Source: Paracidovorax sp031843945
GTDB taxonomy: Bacteria > Pseudomonadota > Gammaproteobacteria > Burkholderiales > Burkholderiaceae_C
NCBI RefSeq assembly: GCF_031843945.1
Contig: NZ_JAVTJJ010000001.1
Span: forward strand, 992,001 to 1,056,000
Reading direction: 5' to 3'
Length of the DNA: 64,000 bases
Made by a program: the position numbers and the translations under genes. Shown piece after piece: positions 15,440 to 24,000 of the stretch; the stretch's first letter is position 1, and each line of letters starts with the position of its first letter. Below the pieces are notes generated by a model. The model saw only the letters and a list, made by a program, of their open reading frames with translations, had not been told where the DNA came from and ran no database searches.

Positions 15440-16014
15440 CTCCCGGCGTCGCCTTGGCCATGAAAGGTCTGTGTGAAATCTGCCAAGCGAAGACTCACCA
15501 CGGGCCTCGCACGACTGAGCAGATCCAGGCGATCTGCGCTGACCTGGGCACCGACCCTGCCGAGTTCTCCGATTGGTGCGACGACTGCTTCGTGACTTGC
15601 ATCGGGAACGGCGATGCAGCTTTCGCTCAGGGCCTGTCGGCTCACGAACTGCAGGCGACGAAGCCAGAGTACGTTGAGCAGCTGCGCCACATGAAATTCC
15701 TCGCTGCCGGCCGCGCGCTGCAGGAATTCCGTGCCAAGCACGGCCCGTGCTACCGCGAAGCGCCTGAGTCCATTCCGCTCTTTGAAGAGATGCTGAAGCA
15801 CGCGCCGCCTGAGGTGTATGCGAAGTTCTTGGCCAAGGCCAAGGAACTGGACCTGGTTCCCAAAACCAAGTTCGTGAACGATGCGGGCGAACCGGTGTTC
15901 TCAGCGGAGCAGATCGCGGAGAAGCTGGGCATGCCAGTCGCCAACGTCGAGAACGAAATCCGCGAACGGTTCGGCGACAAGGTCGAGGCAGGGAACGTCC
16001 ATCCCGTGCAGTGA
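15436..16014 (+). CDS. hypothetical prophage protein with zinc-ribbon-like cysteines
   Basis: A 192-residue protein. The N-terminal quarter has CEIC (residues 13-16) and CDDC (48-51), spaced like a zinc ribbon. The C-terminal part has a helix-turn-helix-like stretch, SAEQIAEKLGMPVANVENEI, near residues 155-175. Nucleic-acid binding is plausible but inferred. It is translationally coupled to the upstream gene. Confidence 0.65.
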   Translation: MTPGVALAMKGLCEICQAKTHHGPRTTEQIQAICADLGTDPAEFSDWCDDCFVTCIGNGDAAFAQGLSAHELQATKPEYVEQLRHMKFLAAGRALQEFRAKHGPCYREAPESIPLFEEMLKHAPPEVYAKFLAKAKELDLVPKTKFVNDAGEPVFSAEQIAEKLGMPVANVENEIRERFGDKVEAGNVHPVQ

Positions 16015-16021
16015 GGCCCAT

Positions 16022-16237
16022 ATGAACCTCGACGAATTGACACAGCGCGCGATCAAGTTGCACACCGGCAAGCTCGGCGCCCAGCAGCCCGCGGCCGACC
16101 TCAGCGGCCAGGCCAATGCCGGCGGGCACGACTACGTCGTCCTGCGCAACATCGGCGGCGTCTTGGCCGTGTACCGCGTGCTGCCTATCAGCCGCGCGTT
16201 GAAGCGGCTCAAGCGCTGGCCGAAAGCAGTGGAGTGA
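16022..16237 (+). CDS. small hypothetical prophage protein
   Basis: A 71-residue protein with GAGG five bases before the ATG at 16022. It starts MNLDELTQRAIKLHTGKLG and ends basic (RALKRLKRWPKAVE), with a central strand pair (YVVLRNIGGVLAVYRVL). No family is recognised. Confidence 0.6.
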   Translation: MNLDELTQRAIKLHTGKLGAQQPAADLSGQANAGGHDYVVLRNIGGVLAVYRVLPISRALKRLKRWPKAVE

Positions 16238-16242
16238 CGACC

Positions 16243-16314
16243 ATGCCGCTGCGCAAGCAGCCACCCAGAAACGGCGAAGCCGGTATGCGCTTGGACCCGC
16301 AAACCGGCTTCTAG
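16243..16314 (+). CDS. possible 23-residue peptide
   Basis: A minimal frame with GGAG eight bases upstream of the ATG, reading MPLRKQPPRNGEAGM and ending QTGF. It is Pro/Arg-rich. It could be a leader peptide or chance. Confidence 0.25.
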   Translation: MPLRKQPPRNGEAGMRLDPQTGF

Positions 16315-16339
16315 ATCCAACCCTTACCAGGAACGAATC

Positions 16340-17155
16340 ATGAACGCGATTATCGCGCGCCCCGTGACGGACGCAAGTCCGGCAGCGACCAAGCCCACAA
16401 CGCGCAATCGAAAGACTGAACCTGCGCTCAGCCCAGCGGCGGCCCGCACTTCAGCTCCAGCGGACTGGCGCGCACCGGTTCGGGCCGTGCTGGACCCGGT
16501 GTTCGACGCGCTCTTCGAACTCGTCGATCCAACGAGCGGCCCCTTGCCCTCCGACATCGCAGGCGAACTGGTCACACACGCAAAGGAAGGTCTGCGGCAA
16601 GTGCTGTTGATCGGCGACGCGGAGCCGGTTTGGGAAGACACCACCAGCCTCCTCGCCGAGACTCTCTGGACACGCGACAGTCTTACTGCGGCTGCCGAGT
16701 TGGCAGTGATCCACGGCTGGACCCACAGCGCCGGCCACTCACTGACGATGCTGAAGGCGGTTTGCAATGCGGTGTCTGCAGTGTGCGCCGCATTGGAAGA
16801 ATACGACGACGTGGCGCGGACGGAGTTGCTGCAGGCCGCGTGCGGCAGCTTCGCTCGGCGCGAGTGGCCGCAAGCGCCATTCCGCCGGGCGCCCGCTGCG
16901 ATCCAAATGGAGTCGCTGGCTTCAGAAGCCGAGCGCGCAGGCCTGTTGGTGGAATGGTGCATCAAGGCGAACTCGACGCTGGACCAGATCCACCTGGCAG
17001 CGGAGAGCTACCCGTCATTTCGCGCAGAGCTATACGAGAAGAACATCGCGTACAACTACCCGGACTGGCCTACTTGCCGAGTTGATGAAGGCTTGGCGGA
17101 TGTCCTGCAGCGGCAGAGCGCGCTGATCAAACAGATGGCCGGGGGTGCAGCATGA
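16340..17155 (+). CDS. hypothetical prophage protein (271 aa)
   Basis: AGGAA lies seven bases before the ATG. After a low-complexity basic N-terminus (to about residue 45), the protein is largely helical: PVRAVLDPVFDALFELVD, then a long acidic helical stretch around residues 145-165. It has scattered cysteines without a metal motif. It overlaps the next gene by ATGA, and its architecture parallels the following two genes, suggesting related regulatory or structural roles. Function unknown. Confidence 0.65.
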   Translation: MNAIIARPVTDASPAATKPTTRNRKTEPALSPAAARTSAPADWRAPVRAVLDPVFDALFELVDPTSGPLPSDIAGELVTHAKEGLRQVLLIGDAEPVWEDTTSLLAETLWTRDSLTAAAELAVIHGWTHSAGHSLTMLKAVCNAVSAVCAALEEYDDVARTELLQAACGSFARREWPQAPFRRAPAAIQMESLASEAERAGLLVEWCIKANSTLDQIHLAAESYPSFRAELYEKNIAYNYPDWPTCRVDEGLADVLQRQSALIKQMAGGAA

Positions 17156-18027
17156 GCGCCATCGCAGCACCGACCCGGAGCGCCGAGCCGGAGCGCAAAG
17201 TACGCGTAGTCGGCACGCCAGCGTCGAAGACGCCCGACCAGGCCGTGCAATGGCGGAAAGACTTGGTCGAGGCTCTGCTCTGCGCCGCAGGCACCGACGA
17301 GTCCATTTGCTATTCCGGAGAGAGTGAGCGACTGCTACGGGCGGCCCACTATCTCGCTGATGCGATGAGCCGTCGCCCAGAGGAGTTCTACGACTCCGGC
17401 GAGGCCACCACGGTCAACGAAACCTACACCATTGCTTCGCTGATCAAGGCGGCCTTACAGGTGCCCGGCGATGCTCCATCCCCTGAACGCCTTTCCTTCA
17501 TTGAACAGGCGCGCATGCCACTGGTGGCGCTCACGAATGACCCCGGAGTGCTGGACGGCTGGGAAACCTACCCCGCAGCAGTCGCGAGACGACGCGCTGC
17601 TCCACCGGTCGAGACACCTTCTGCTGACGGCGCATCAGTCCTGCCCAGCGATGTGCACGACAGCTTGTCCTGTCGCTTCGCCCGCGCGGCAGCGGTTCTG
17701 CATACCCTCGTGCACGTGTTCGGTGGCGACGCCGGGATTGATGAGTCGGACAAGTGCCCAGGCTTGCACGGCACGCTGAAGCACGCGCAGTGGCTGCTGT
17801 CGGGACTACACCTGGAAATCATGAGGCTCACTCAGCAGCTGCCCGACGATCTGCGCTCGCGCACCTTCGAAGCTAGCCAGCTGGTCGACCTGCTGGAGCA
17901 CCTGGAGTTCGCCCATGGCTTCACTTTCGGCAAGTGGAGCGAAGGCCGGGTGTGCATGTATTTCGACGTGGCGTTGAACTGTGTGCGTACGGCTCAGGCT
18001 GCGCTGACAACGGTGAAGGTGGTCTGA
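17152..18027 (+). CDS. hypothetical prophage protein (291 aa)
   Basis: Coupled (ATGA) to the upstream gene. It has a helical N-terminal domain (AVQWRKDLVEALLCAAGTDE) resembling part of the preceding protein in composition, and a C-terminal helical domain (QLVDLLEHLEFAHGFTFGKW). No catalytic motif is visible. It is probably part of the same functional set as its neighbours. Confidence 0.65.
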   Translation: MSAIAAPTRSAEPERKVRVVGTPASKTPDQAVQWRKDLVEALLCAAGTDESICYSGESERLLRAAHYLADAMSRRPEEFYDSGEATTVNETYTIASLIKAALQVPGDAPSPERLSFIEQARMPLVALTNDPGVLDGWETYPAAVARRRAAPPVETPSADGASVLPSDVHDSLSCRFARAAAVLHTLVHVFGGDAGIDESDKCPGLHGTLKHAQWLLSGLHLEIMRLTQQLPDDLRSRTFEASQLVDLLEHLEFAHGFTFGKWSEGRVCMYFDVALNCVRTAQAALTTVKVV

Positions 18028-18617
18028 TGCTCCAACACCCACAAAGCGCACAAGCTACATCCCCAAGCCTTGTGACCGCAATGAAGGTCGACGAGGCGGC
18101 CAAGCAGCAGGCCCGCAGCGCCGCCGCACTGCTGGCCGAAGTGCCGGAAGTCATCGACGTCTCGGCTTGGTTTGAACAACACACGGCGCTTTTGCACCAG
18201 TTACTTCACCACGCTGTCAGTGTGGTGGCCAGTTCCAGCAGCAGACACGACAAGCGACTTCTCGAACAGCTCGGCCAGACGCACGCTGACTTGCATGCAC
18301 ATACCCTCAAGATTGCTGGACCTGCAGTGCCGAAGGTCCTCTCGCGTGATGGGAAACACCCCATCCCCTTTCAGAGGTTGGCGGAAGCGCGCGCCAAGGT
18401 GCAGGTGCTGACGAATGAGCTGGCGGAACTGGAGGCGCTCGAAAGCTGGCAGCCTCGATTCGACGTCATGTCGCCCAAGCAGGAGGCACTGGCAATCCAG
18501 TTCTGCGCGGAGATCGCGGGCAGGGTCGGAGAGGCCGGCTCGCCGCCTGATCCGGTGCGACTGCTGGAGATGGCCGAGGCCCTGTACCAAGCAGAGCGCG
18601 AGGAGATGGCTCCATGA
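18027..18617 (+). CDS. hypothetical prophage coiled-coil protein
   Basis: A 196-residue protein that starts in a TGATG overlap with the upstream stop. A long predicted coiled coil spans about residues 110-140 (RLAEARAKVQVLTNELAELE), then a helical C-terminus. It ends in an ATGA overlap with the next small gene. No family recognised. Confidence 0.6.
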   Translation: MLQHPQSAQATSPSLVTAMKVDEAAKQQARSAAALLAEVPEVIDVSAWFEQHTALLHQLLHHAVSVVASSSSRHDKRLLEQLGQTHADLHAHTLKIAGPAVPKVLSRDGKHPIPFQRLAEARAKVQVLTNELAELEALESWQPRFDVMSPKQEALAIQFCAEIAGRVGEAGSPPDPVRLLEMAEALYQAEREEMAP

Positions 18618-18751
18618 CTTTTTGCCGTTCCCACAATATGCCACCGGCCAACGTACCGGCGCAGATCAGCTCGCTGCACATTCAGAAGCGTCACCCAACG
18701 GCAAAGCTGATGAAAGCCAGCGCAGCAGCACAAGGACCCGGCCATGACTGA
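18614..18751 (+). CDS. small hypothetical protein (45 aa)
   Basis: A 45-residue frame coupled to the upstream gene (ATGA), containing the next gene's ribosome binding site and overlapping its start. It is basic, with histidines, MTFCRSHNMPPANVPAQ at the N-terminus. Evidence for translation is the overlap only. Confidence 0.35.
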   Translation: MTFCRSHNMPPANVPAQISSLHIQKRHPTAKLMKASAAAQGPGHD

Positions 18752-19265
18752 TGAAGCCGACAGAGACGTATGGATCGCCGAGCATGAATGGTTGGTTCAC
18801 GAGTTGCTGCACGAGACGCGCAAGCTCGCCACATGCCGGGGGAAGGTAGATGGCGCGACTCAGCGAGCCTATGACATGGCCCTGCAGGCGCTGCTCGCTC
18901 ACGCCCAGGGTGTGGCGCCCAGCCAGTTGATGGTGGCCGGACGCGGCGGAGTGGGCACCATTCCGTACATTTTGTACGCCACATCTCGAGCCGAGGTGCA
19001 CGCCCTGCGGCGCGCGGCCGAGAGCAAGTCCACGACTCCGCAGCTGACACGCGCCGACACAAAAGCGCTTTGGCACGCTGTGCAGGCGCAGCGTGAAGTG
19101 TTCCTCCTCCGCCAAAAGGAGGGGTTCACGTTGGCCGATTTGGCCACTGAGTGCGCAGATCTGGTCGCAGCGCGCGCGGCGTTGGCAAAGATCAACACCA
19201 TCAGGAAGGTGCAGGCAGAAGAACGGACCGCCAGTCGAGGGAGAGGAGAGCGAGAATGTCCTTGA
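18744..19265 (+). CDS. hypothetical prophage protein (173 aa)
   Basis: AAGGA lies upstream of the ATG at 18744. The protein is helical, with EHEWLVHELLHETRKLA at the N-terminus and a C-terminal charged helix (ARAALAKINTIRKVQAEERT) rich in Arg. It overlaps the DUF4224 gene by ten bases. No family assigned. Confidence 0.6.
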   Translation: MTDEADRDVWIAEHEWLVHELLHETRKLATCRGKVDGATQRAYDMALQALLAHAQGVAPSQLMVAGRGGVGTIPYILYATSRAEVHALRRAAESKSTTPQLTRADTKALWHAVQAQREVFLLRQKEGFTLADLATECADLVAARAALAKINTIRKVQAEERTASRGRGERECP

Positions 19266-19486
19266 AGCCTGAACCGCTGGCCACCGAACTGCTGCAGCCT
19301 TCCGAGCTACGCGACCTGACCGGCACGGCAAAAATCGACGAACAGGAGCGCATCCTGACGCAAGACGGCATCCCCTACCGACGCCGGGGCACCCGCCTCC
19401 TCGTGAGCCGGTTCCACACTCGCGAGTGGCTCGCTGGCCGGGTAGTGACGCCAGCGCGCGGTGTGAACCTAGCGGCGGTCGTATGA
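19256..19486 (+). CDS. DUF4224-type protein, probable excisionase
   Basis: A 76-residue protein of DUF4224 type: LLQPSELRDLTGTAKIDEQERILTQDGIPYRRRG, with the conserved LTG and the GIPY-Arg core. Such proteins are encoded immediately upstream of tyrosine integrases in prophages and are taken to be recombination directionality factors. Here it overlaps the integrase start by ATGA. The excisionase role is inferred from size and neighbourhood. Confidence 0.7.
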   Translation: MSLKPEPLATELLQPSELRDLTGTAKIDEQERILTQDGIPYRRRGTRLLVSRFHTREWLAGRVVTPARGVNLAAVV

Positions 19487-20508
19487 CCAACGCGCACCCT
19501 CGTCTGCGATCCCACACCCGCAAGCGCGCCAGCGGAAAAGTGGTGACCTACTACTTCTACGACATGCGTCCGGAGGGACTTCCAGACGTCTCTCTGGGCA
19601 CGGACTACGACCTGGCGCTGCGGAAATGGGCAGAACTGTTCCACGAGACCGGCCCCTCCATCGCCGGCCACATGGAAGAGGCGTTCGCCGCTTGGGAGAT
19701 CGAGGTACTTCCGGGCTATGAAAGCAAGGTCACGAAGGCCGGCTACACGAAGCACCTACGGCGCATCCGCCCTGTGTTCGGACCGTCCACCTGGGACCAG
19801 GTGACCCTGCCGATCCTGAGTGCCTACCTCCGCAAGCGCACAGCCAAGACGCAGGGCAACCGTGAAATGGCCTTGCTATCGATCATCTGGAACTGGGCCC
19901 GCGTCGAAGGCTACACATCCCTGCCCTGGCCAGCGCATGGCATGGAGCGGTCGAAGTGGAAGAACAAGGAAAAGCCGCGCAAGATGAAGGTGCCCGACCA
20001 TCTGTATGCAGCCATCTATGCTCAGGGAGACCAGGTCCTGAAGGACTGCATGGAGCTGGGGGCGGCGACGGGCATGCGCCTGACCGACTGCATCACCGTG
20101 CTTATGCCTCGCGGCGACGTGCTTCACCTGGAGGCCAGCAAGACGGGCAAGGAGGCGGAATGGGACATGAGCCTTTCGGCCACCCTCCCCGGCCTGCTGC
20201 AGCGCAGGCGGGCCACTGCCGCTGATCACCTGATGCTCCTGTCCACTCCAGACGGCAAGCCGCTCAACTTCACGAAGCTACGATATCGCTGGGATCTGGC
20301 TCGAGACCGGGCGGTGGTGGTGGCCGGCTTGGCGAACGACGACGACTTGGTGCGCTCCATCAGGGCGCTCTACCTGCGGGACATGCGCAAGCGCGCTGCT
20401 CAGAAATCGGAGAACCTGGACGCGGCATCTGAGCTGCTGCAGCACTCGGACAAGCGCATCACGGAACGCCATTACGGCGGCGTCCGGAAGCTCAAACCGG
20501 TAGGCTGA
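19483..20508 (+). CDS. int: tyrosine recombinase / phage integrase
   Basis: A 341-residue integrase. The N-terminal arm- and core-binding part ends near residue 170; the catalytic domain carries Arg199 (GMRLTD), a Lys at 220/223 (ASKTGKE), Arg302 (LRDMRKRA; the usual His three residues before is Arg299), His321 (LLQHSDKR) and nucleophile Tyr331 (ERHYGG). It reads straight toward the tRNA-Leu attachment site 97 bases downstream, as expected for int/att pairing, and is coupled to the excisionase candidate. Confidence 0.92.
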   Translation: MTNAHPRLRSHTRKRASGKVVTYYFYDMRPEGLPDVSLGTDYDLALRKWAELFHETGPSIAGHMEEAFAAWEIEVLPGYESKVTKAGYTKHLRRIRPVFGPSTWDQVTLPILSAYLRKRTAKTQGNREMALLSIIWNWARVEGYTSLPWPAHGMERSKWKNKEKPRKMKVPDHLYAAIYAQGDQVLKDCMELGAATGMRLTDCITVLMPRGDVLHLEASKTGKEAEWDMSLSATLPGLLQRRRATAADHLMLLSTPDGKPLNFTKLRYRWDLARDRAVVVAGLANDDDLVRSIRALYLRDMRKRAAQKSENLDAASELLQHSDKRITERHYGGVRKLKPVG

Positions 20509-20604
20509 ACACGTTCCGCATCGCGTCTCTCACAGAGGGAGCCGGTACACCCAGATTTGCGGAACAGATTGCCTGGAAACCCGCGCCAATCCTCATTTCT
20601 TCAC

Positions 20605-20661
20605 GGGACTCAAAATCCCCCGCCGCAAGGCGTGCCGGTTCGATTCCGGCCCCGGGCACCA
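20605..20661 (+). other. attachment site: 3' half of tRNA-Leu(CAA)
   Basis: The segment contains an anticodon loop CTCAAAA (anticodon CAA), a class II variable arm (CCGCCGCAAGGCG), the T arm GCCGG-TTCGATT-CCGGC and the acceptor 3' strand CCCGGGC-ACCA. The 5' half of a tRNA is absent and the 5' side of the anticodon stem has a mismatch, so this is a displaced 3' fragment. The intact gene should be at the other, unseen prophage end. Confidence 0.8.
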
Positions 20662-21288
20662 TGGCTTTCTTGCTATGGTTTAGGAATGTGCTTTGCATTC
20701 ATTTCCGCAACGTGCATGCGGCGTGCCGCTACCGCTTCTCCTCCTGATATTTTGCGAATCGAAGGTGGAAAGCTGCGGCTGAGCCTGCGAGTAGCACCCC
20801 AAGCCCGATCAGGCTCGGTTAATCGCTACGCATCGATCAATGAATATATCGACGTCAGTCGACTTGTCGAAAATGCCGTCGGCGCTCAACGTCAGGAAGC
20901 GCCACGCATTTCCTCGGTGGCATGGGTGCCCAGAACGAAAGCATATTGGCCCGGCTTTCTGCCTCTAACCTCCGAAAGTACGTCGAGACTCGAGTGAGCT
21001 GGGAGGAAGAGGTCAACGGGGGACGAGTTGCTTGAGTTGACTTTGTGGCGCACGCAACAACCTCTGCACTGGCGATGTCTTCCGGAGACTCAACAAGGTG
21101 CCATGAATGGTTGACTGTCTTCGATGAAAAATCGCCCTCAACGGAATGCGAGCATCCTGCGACTGTCTATTGAGGATGTTTCCATACTTGGCATTGAGCG
21201 TTGACGTTCCCGCTTTCATATAGCGGCGCCGATCGTCCTCAGTGGCGTTAAATACTGTAATCTTTCGCAGTCCAAAAGAAGCCGCACC
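20662..21288. other. gene-poor stretch right of the prophage
   Basis: No convincing gene is seen. A plus-strand frame at 20686-20997 (103 codons) has no ribosome binding site and no family character, and minus-strand frames are interrupted or unlike known proteins. Composition is less GC-rich than the flanking chromosome, in keeping with decayed mobile DNA beside an attachment site. Confidence 0.5.
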
Positions 21289-21561
21289 ATGAGTACACAC
21301 AGCAATACCGCCATCCCCGAGGTTTTGAGCCAGAACGTCGAAGCTGTTGAGCAGATCAAGTCGGCTTCGAACGAGCTCGAAGTAGTGCATGCGGTCCTCA
21401 GTACACAGGTGCCTTCGGCGCAAACAAACCCGGATGTTTTGGCCGCGGTGGAGCGGACTGACGAAATAGGGCAGCAGTTGGCCGAGACGGCAGAAGCACT
21501 GGAGAAATCCAACGAAATGTTGCGTGAAATTGAAGCGAGCAGCAACCGGGAATCGGCTTAG
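21289..21561 (+). CDS. small acidic coiled-coil hypothetical protein
   Basis: A 90-residue acidic protein lacking aromatic residues and cysteines, almost entirely helical: VLSQNVEAVEQIKSASNELE and later IGQQLAETAEALEKSNEMLR. It has heptad-like spacing of hydrophobics. AAAGAAG lies before the ATG. No family is recognised; codon use looks genuine. Confidence 0.55.
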   Translation: MSTHSNTAIPEVLSQNVEAVEQIKSASNELEVVHAVLSTQVPSAQTNPDVLAAVERTDEIGQQLAETAEALEKSNEMLREIEASSNRESA

Positions 21562-21906
21562 CTTCAACTCGACAGGGGTGGATGTAGACGCCCCATGCTC
21601 GGGCATGCTGCTCAAATTGCGCATGATCGAGATTTGACTTCGCATGGACTGTCGAAGGCAGGGACGGACTAGCCGGCCTTTGCCGGTTTGAACCTCGCCA
21701 GACACGCATCCGAACAAAGCTCTCGCGCTCAATCCGGCACCCCGAACCTCTCCAACATACATCGCTTGTGCACGGCGCTTGCCTGGCCGTTCCAGACCCA
21801 CCTTCATGTTGGGGAAGACAGGCCTGTCCAGGCCCATTCGACGCGAGATATCCCAGAAGGTCACTCGCGACAGGCCGTGGGTCAGCACCCGGCTGCCGCT
21901 GGTCTG

Positions 21907-21954
21907 TTCAAGGATGAACCACCGCAGAGGCCCTATATGCTTTCCCAGCCGTAG
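21907..21954 (-). pseudogene. fragment of a phage adaptor gene
   Basis: About 40 of 49 positions match the first bases of the window (1-50), which encode GWESMKGLPRWFIFD of the adaptor-like protein. Here the copy has a one-base deletion after GGGCCT and an in-frame stop, so it is not functional. It lies outside the current prophage, marking an older related insertion. The rest of 21562-22046 holds no recognisable gene. Confidence 0.55.
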
Positions 21955-22046
21955 AACCCTTCCCTCACGCCTCTTGCGCCACTGACCGACACAGGAAAAA
22001 GCCACTCGGCCTACAGCGAAGGGCCACCCGGCTGATTTAATGCAGC

Positions 22047-23708
22047 ATGAATTCGCAAGGCGAAAAGCCCCCCATTGTCGGCTCCAAGGCTCCCGAAGTG
22101 TCAATGGCCGGTTCAGACGTACGCACGTTGAACCATCACGAAGACGACATTTTCTTCACCGCCATTGAAACCACCCGCATGCCCATGTTGGTGACGGATC
22201 CTCGGCAGCCTGATCAGCCGATCGTGTTCGTGAATCGGGCTTTCCTGTCGATGACCGGATACTCCAGCGAAGAGATTCTTGGCACTAACTGCCGCTTTCT
22301 CCAGGGGCCAGGCACCGATCCGTCGACTGTGGCGGCACTCCGGGAGGCAATTGAGAATCGTGTGGAGTTCACGACCGAGATCTTGAACTACCGCAAGGAT
22401 GGCTCGTCATTCTGGAATGCGCTGTTCGTCTCGCCCGTCTACAACAAGCAGCAGGAGCTGGTCTATTTCTTTGCATCGCAGCTTGACGTTAGCCGTCGGC
22501 GCGATGCGGAACAGGCGCTGGCGCAAGCGCAGAAGATGGAAGCGCTGGGCCAGTTGACCGGTGGCATCTCGCACGACTTCAACAATCTGCTGCAGGTGAT
22601 TTCCGGACACCTGGAGATTGCGAAGCGGCGCGTGCAAACGGGCAAAGATGCAGAAGCGGTGCTGACCAGCGTAGGCAGCGCGAGCGAGGCGGTCAAGCGC
22701 GCGGCGACGCTCACCCAGCAACTGCTGGCTTTCGCGCGCAAGCAGAGGCTGGAGGGGCGGCCCATCAATCTCAACGCGGCTGCGCAGAACATTCGCTCGT
22801 TGATTGAAGAAACATTGACGGGTCAAATTCAGCTGGTGATGGAACTTCATCCTGATCTCGGCAACTGCCAGGTCGACCTCACGCAGCTGGAAGTGGCCAT
22901 CATCAACATCGTCGCCAACGCGCGCGATGCAATGCCTGACGGCGGGCACGTGACGATTCACACCGACAACGTCGAAGTGAAGGGTGCCGACTTGATCACC
23001 CATGGTGGACTGCAGCCCGGCACCTATGTCACGCTATCGATTACCGACACGGGCGAAGGCATTCCGCCAGAACTGATGAAGCAGGTAGTGAACCCGTTTT
23101 TTACGACCAAACCGGAAGGCGAAGGCACAGGGCTGGGCCTATCCATGGTGTACGGCTTTGCAAAGCAATCGGGCGGTACGGTCAACATTTACTCAGAGGT
23201 CGGAGTGGGCACGACAGTGCGGCTGTACTTCCCTGCCACCAGCAAGGCGATGCAGCTTCCTCCAACGGGGCAGGACGACAGACCTGCAGAACGTGGCGGC
23301 ACCGAACGCGTGCTGGTGGTGGACGACCGGCAAGAGGTGGCTGACCTTGCTGGCGCCATGCTCGAGAATCTGGGCTACGCCGTTGAGATCGTCACCAGTG
23401 GGGCCGAGGCGTTGGCCCGGCTTGATGCGCCACACCCTTCTCCAGCGCCTGACTTGGTGTTCTCGGATGTGTTGATGCCGGGCGGCATGAACGGCTTTGT
23501 GCTGGCGCGCGAAGTGCGCCGTCGCCATCCCCGCATCGCGCTGCTGCTGACAACAGGCTACTCAGGCGATGGCAACATCACCGACGTATCGGAAGGCGCT
23601 GAATTTGACGTTCTGAAAAAACCGTATGCGATGGGGGACCTGGCCCGCCGCGTTCGAATGGCGCTGGATGGCCATTCAGCGGCGCGTGCGGCCGTGCACC
23701 ACAGCTGA
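22047..23708 (+). CDS. LOV-domain hybrid histidine kinase with receiver domain
   Basis: A 553-residue soluble sensor. The PAS/LOV domain (about 35-150) contains NCRFLQG with the FMN-adduct Cys82, so it should sense blue light. A HisKA-like helix with GISHDFNNLL gives phospho-acceptor His176; the N box is NARDAMPDGG (Asn291), with DTGEGIP and GTGLGLSMVYG ATP-binding motifs. The C-terminal receiver (about 421-545) has VVDD and phospho-acceptor Asp474 (FSDVLMPGG). There are no membrane segments. No output regulator is adjacent; it is an orphan between mobile DNA and small genes. Confidence 0.92.
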   Translation: MNSQGEKPPIVGSKAPEVSMAGSDVRTLNHHEDDIFFTAIETTRMPMLVTDPRQPDQPIVFVNRAFLSMTGYSSEEILGTNCRFLQGPGTDPSTVAALREAIENRVEFTTEILNYRKDGSSFWNALFVSPVYNKQQELVYFFASQLDVSRRRDAEQALAQAQKMEALGQLTGGISHDFNNLLQVISGHLEIAKRRVQTGKDAEAVLTSVGSASEAVKRAATLTQQLLAFARKQRLEGRPINLNAAAQNIRSLIEETLTGQIQLVMELHPDLGNCQVDLTQLEVAIINIVANARDAMPDGGHVTIHTDNVEVKGADLITHGGLQPGTYVTLSITDTGEGIPPELMKQVVNPFFTTKPEGEGTGLGLSMVYGFAKQSGGTVNIYSEVGVGTTVRLYFPATSKAMQLPPTGQDDRPAERGGTERVLVVDDRQEVADLAGAMLENLGYAVEIVTSGAEALARLDAPHPSPAPDLVFSDVLMPGGMNGFVLAREVRRRHPRIALLLTTGYSGDGNITDVSEGAEFDVLKKPYAMGDLARRVRMALDGHSAARAAVHHS

Positions 23709-23811
23709 GCGAAGGTCAAAAACCCATCGCGTTGCTGCCACAGTGGCGGCGTCATCACTCGAATGAAGTTGCTGCAGCACGGCAACCTGAGCGATCTACC
23801 AATTAGGTTAG

Positions 23812-23970
23812 TTAACGTTGCAACTTGCCGAAGCCGTGCAAGTAAGGCGGCGTGTCAGCAGGCTCCGGCGGCACCCCTGGCACGTCGGGCTCCACGGGTT
23901 GCCCCGGCTTGCCCGAAGCGATAAAGCTCACGGGCGGAATACAGCGGCGGTGCAACGTGAAAACAATCAT
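23812..23970 (-). CDS. possible small proline-rich protein
   Basis: A 52-residue frame downstream of the membrane peptide gene on the same strand, with a Pro-rich middle (GQPVEPDVPGVPPEPADTPP). No clear ribosome binding site is seen. Composition is unlike random high-GC shadow frames, but evidence is weak. Confidence 0.3.
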   Translation of the reverse strand: MIVFTLHRRCIPPVSFIASGKPGQPVEPDVPGVPPEPADTPPYLHGFGKLQR

Positions 23971-24000
23971 GGATTTATCCAGCGGGAGGGTTGGGCACGG

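Noticed and set aside
20557..20997. Plus-strand frame through the attachment site
   Set aside because: It translates the tRNA-Leu fragment; no ribosome binding site at any internal ATG and no homology recognised.
21013..22104. 363-codon minus-strand frame over the gene-poor stretch and start of the LOV kinase
   Set aside because: Overlaps the real kinase start, has no recognisable family, and the one phage-like piece inside it is in a broken frame.
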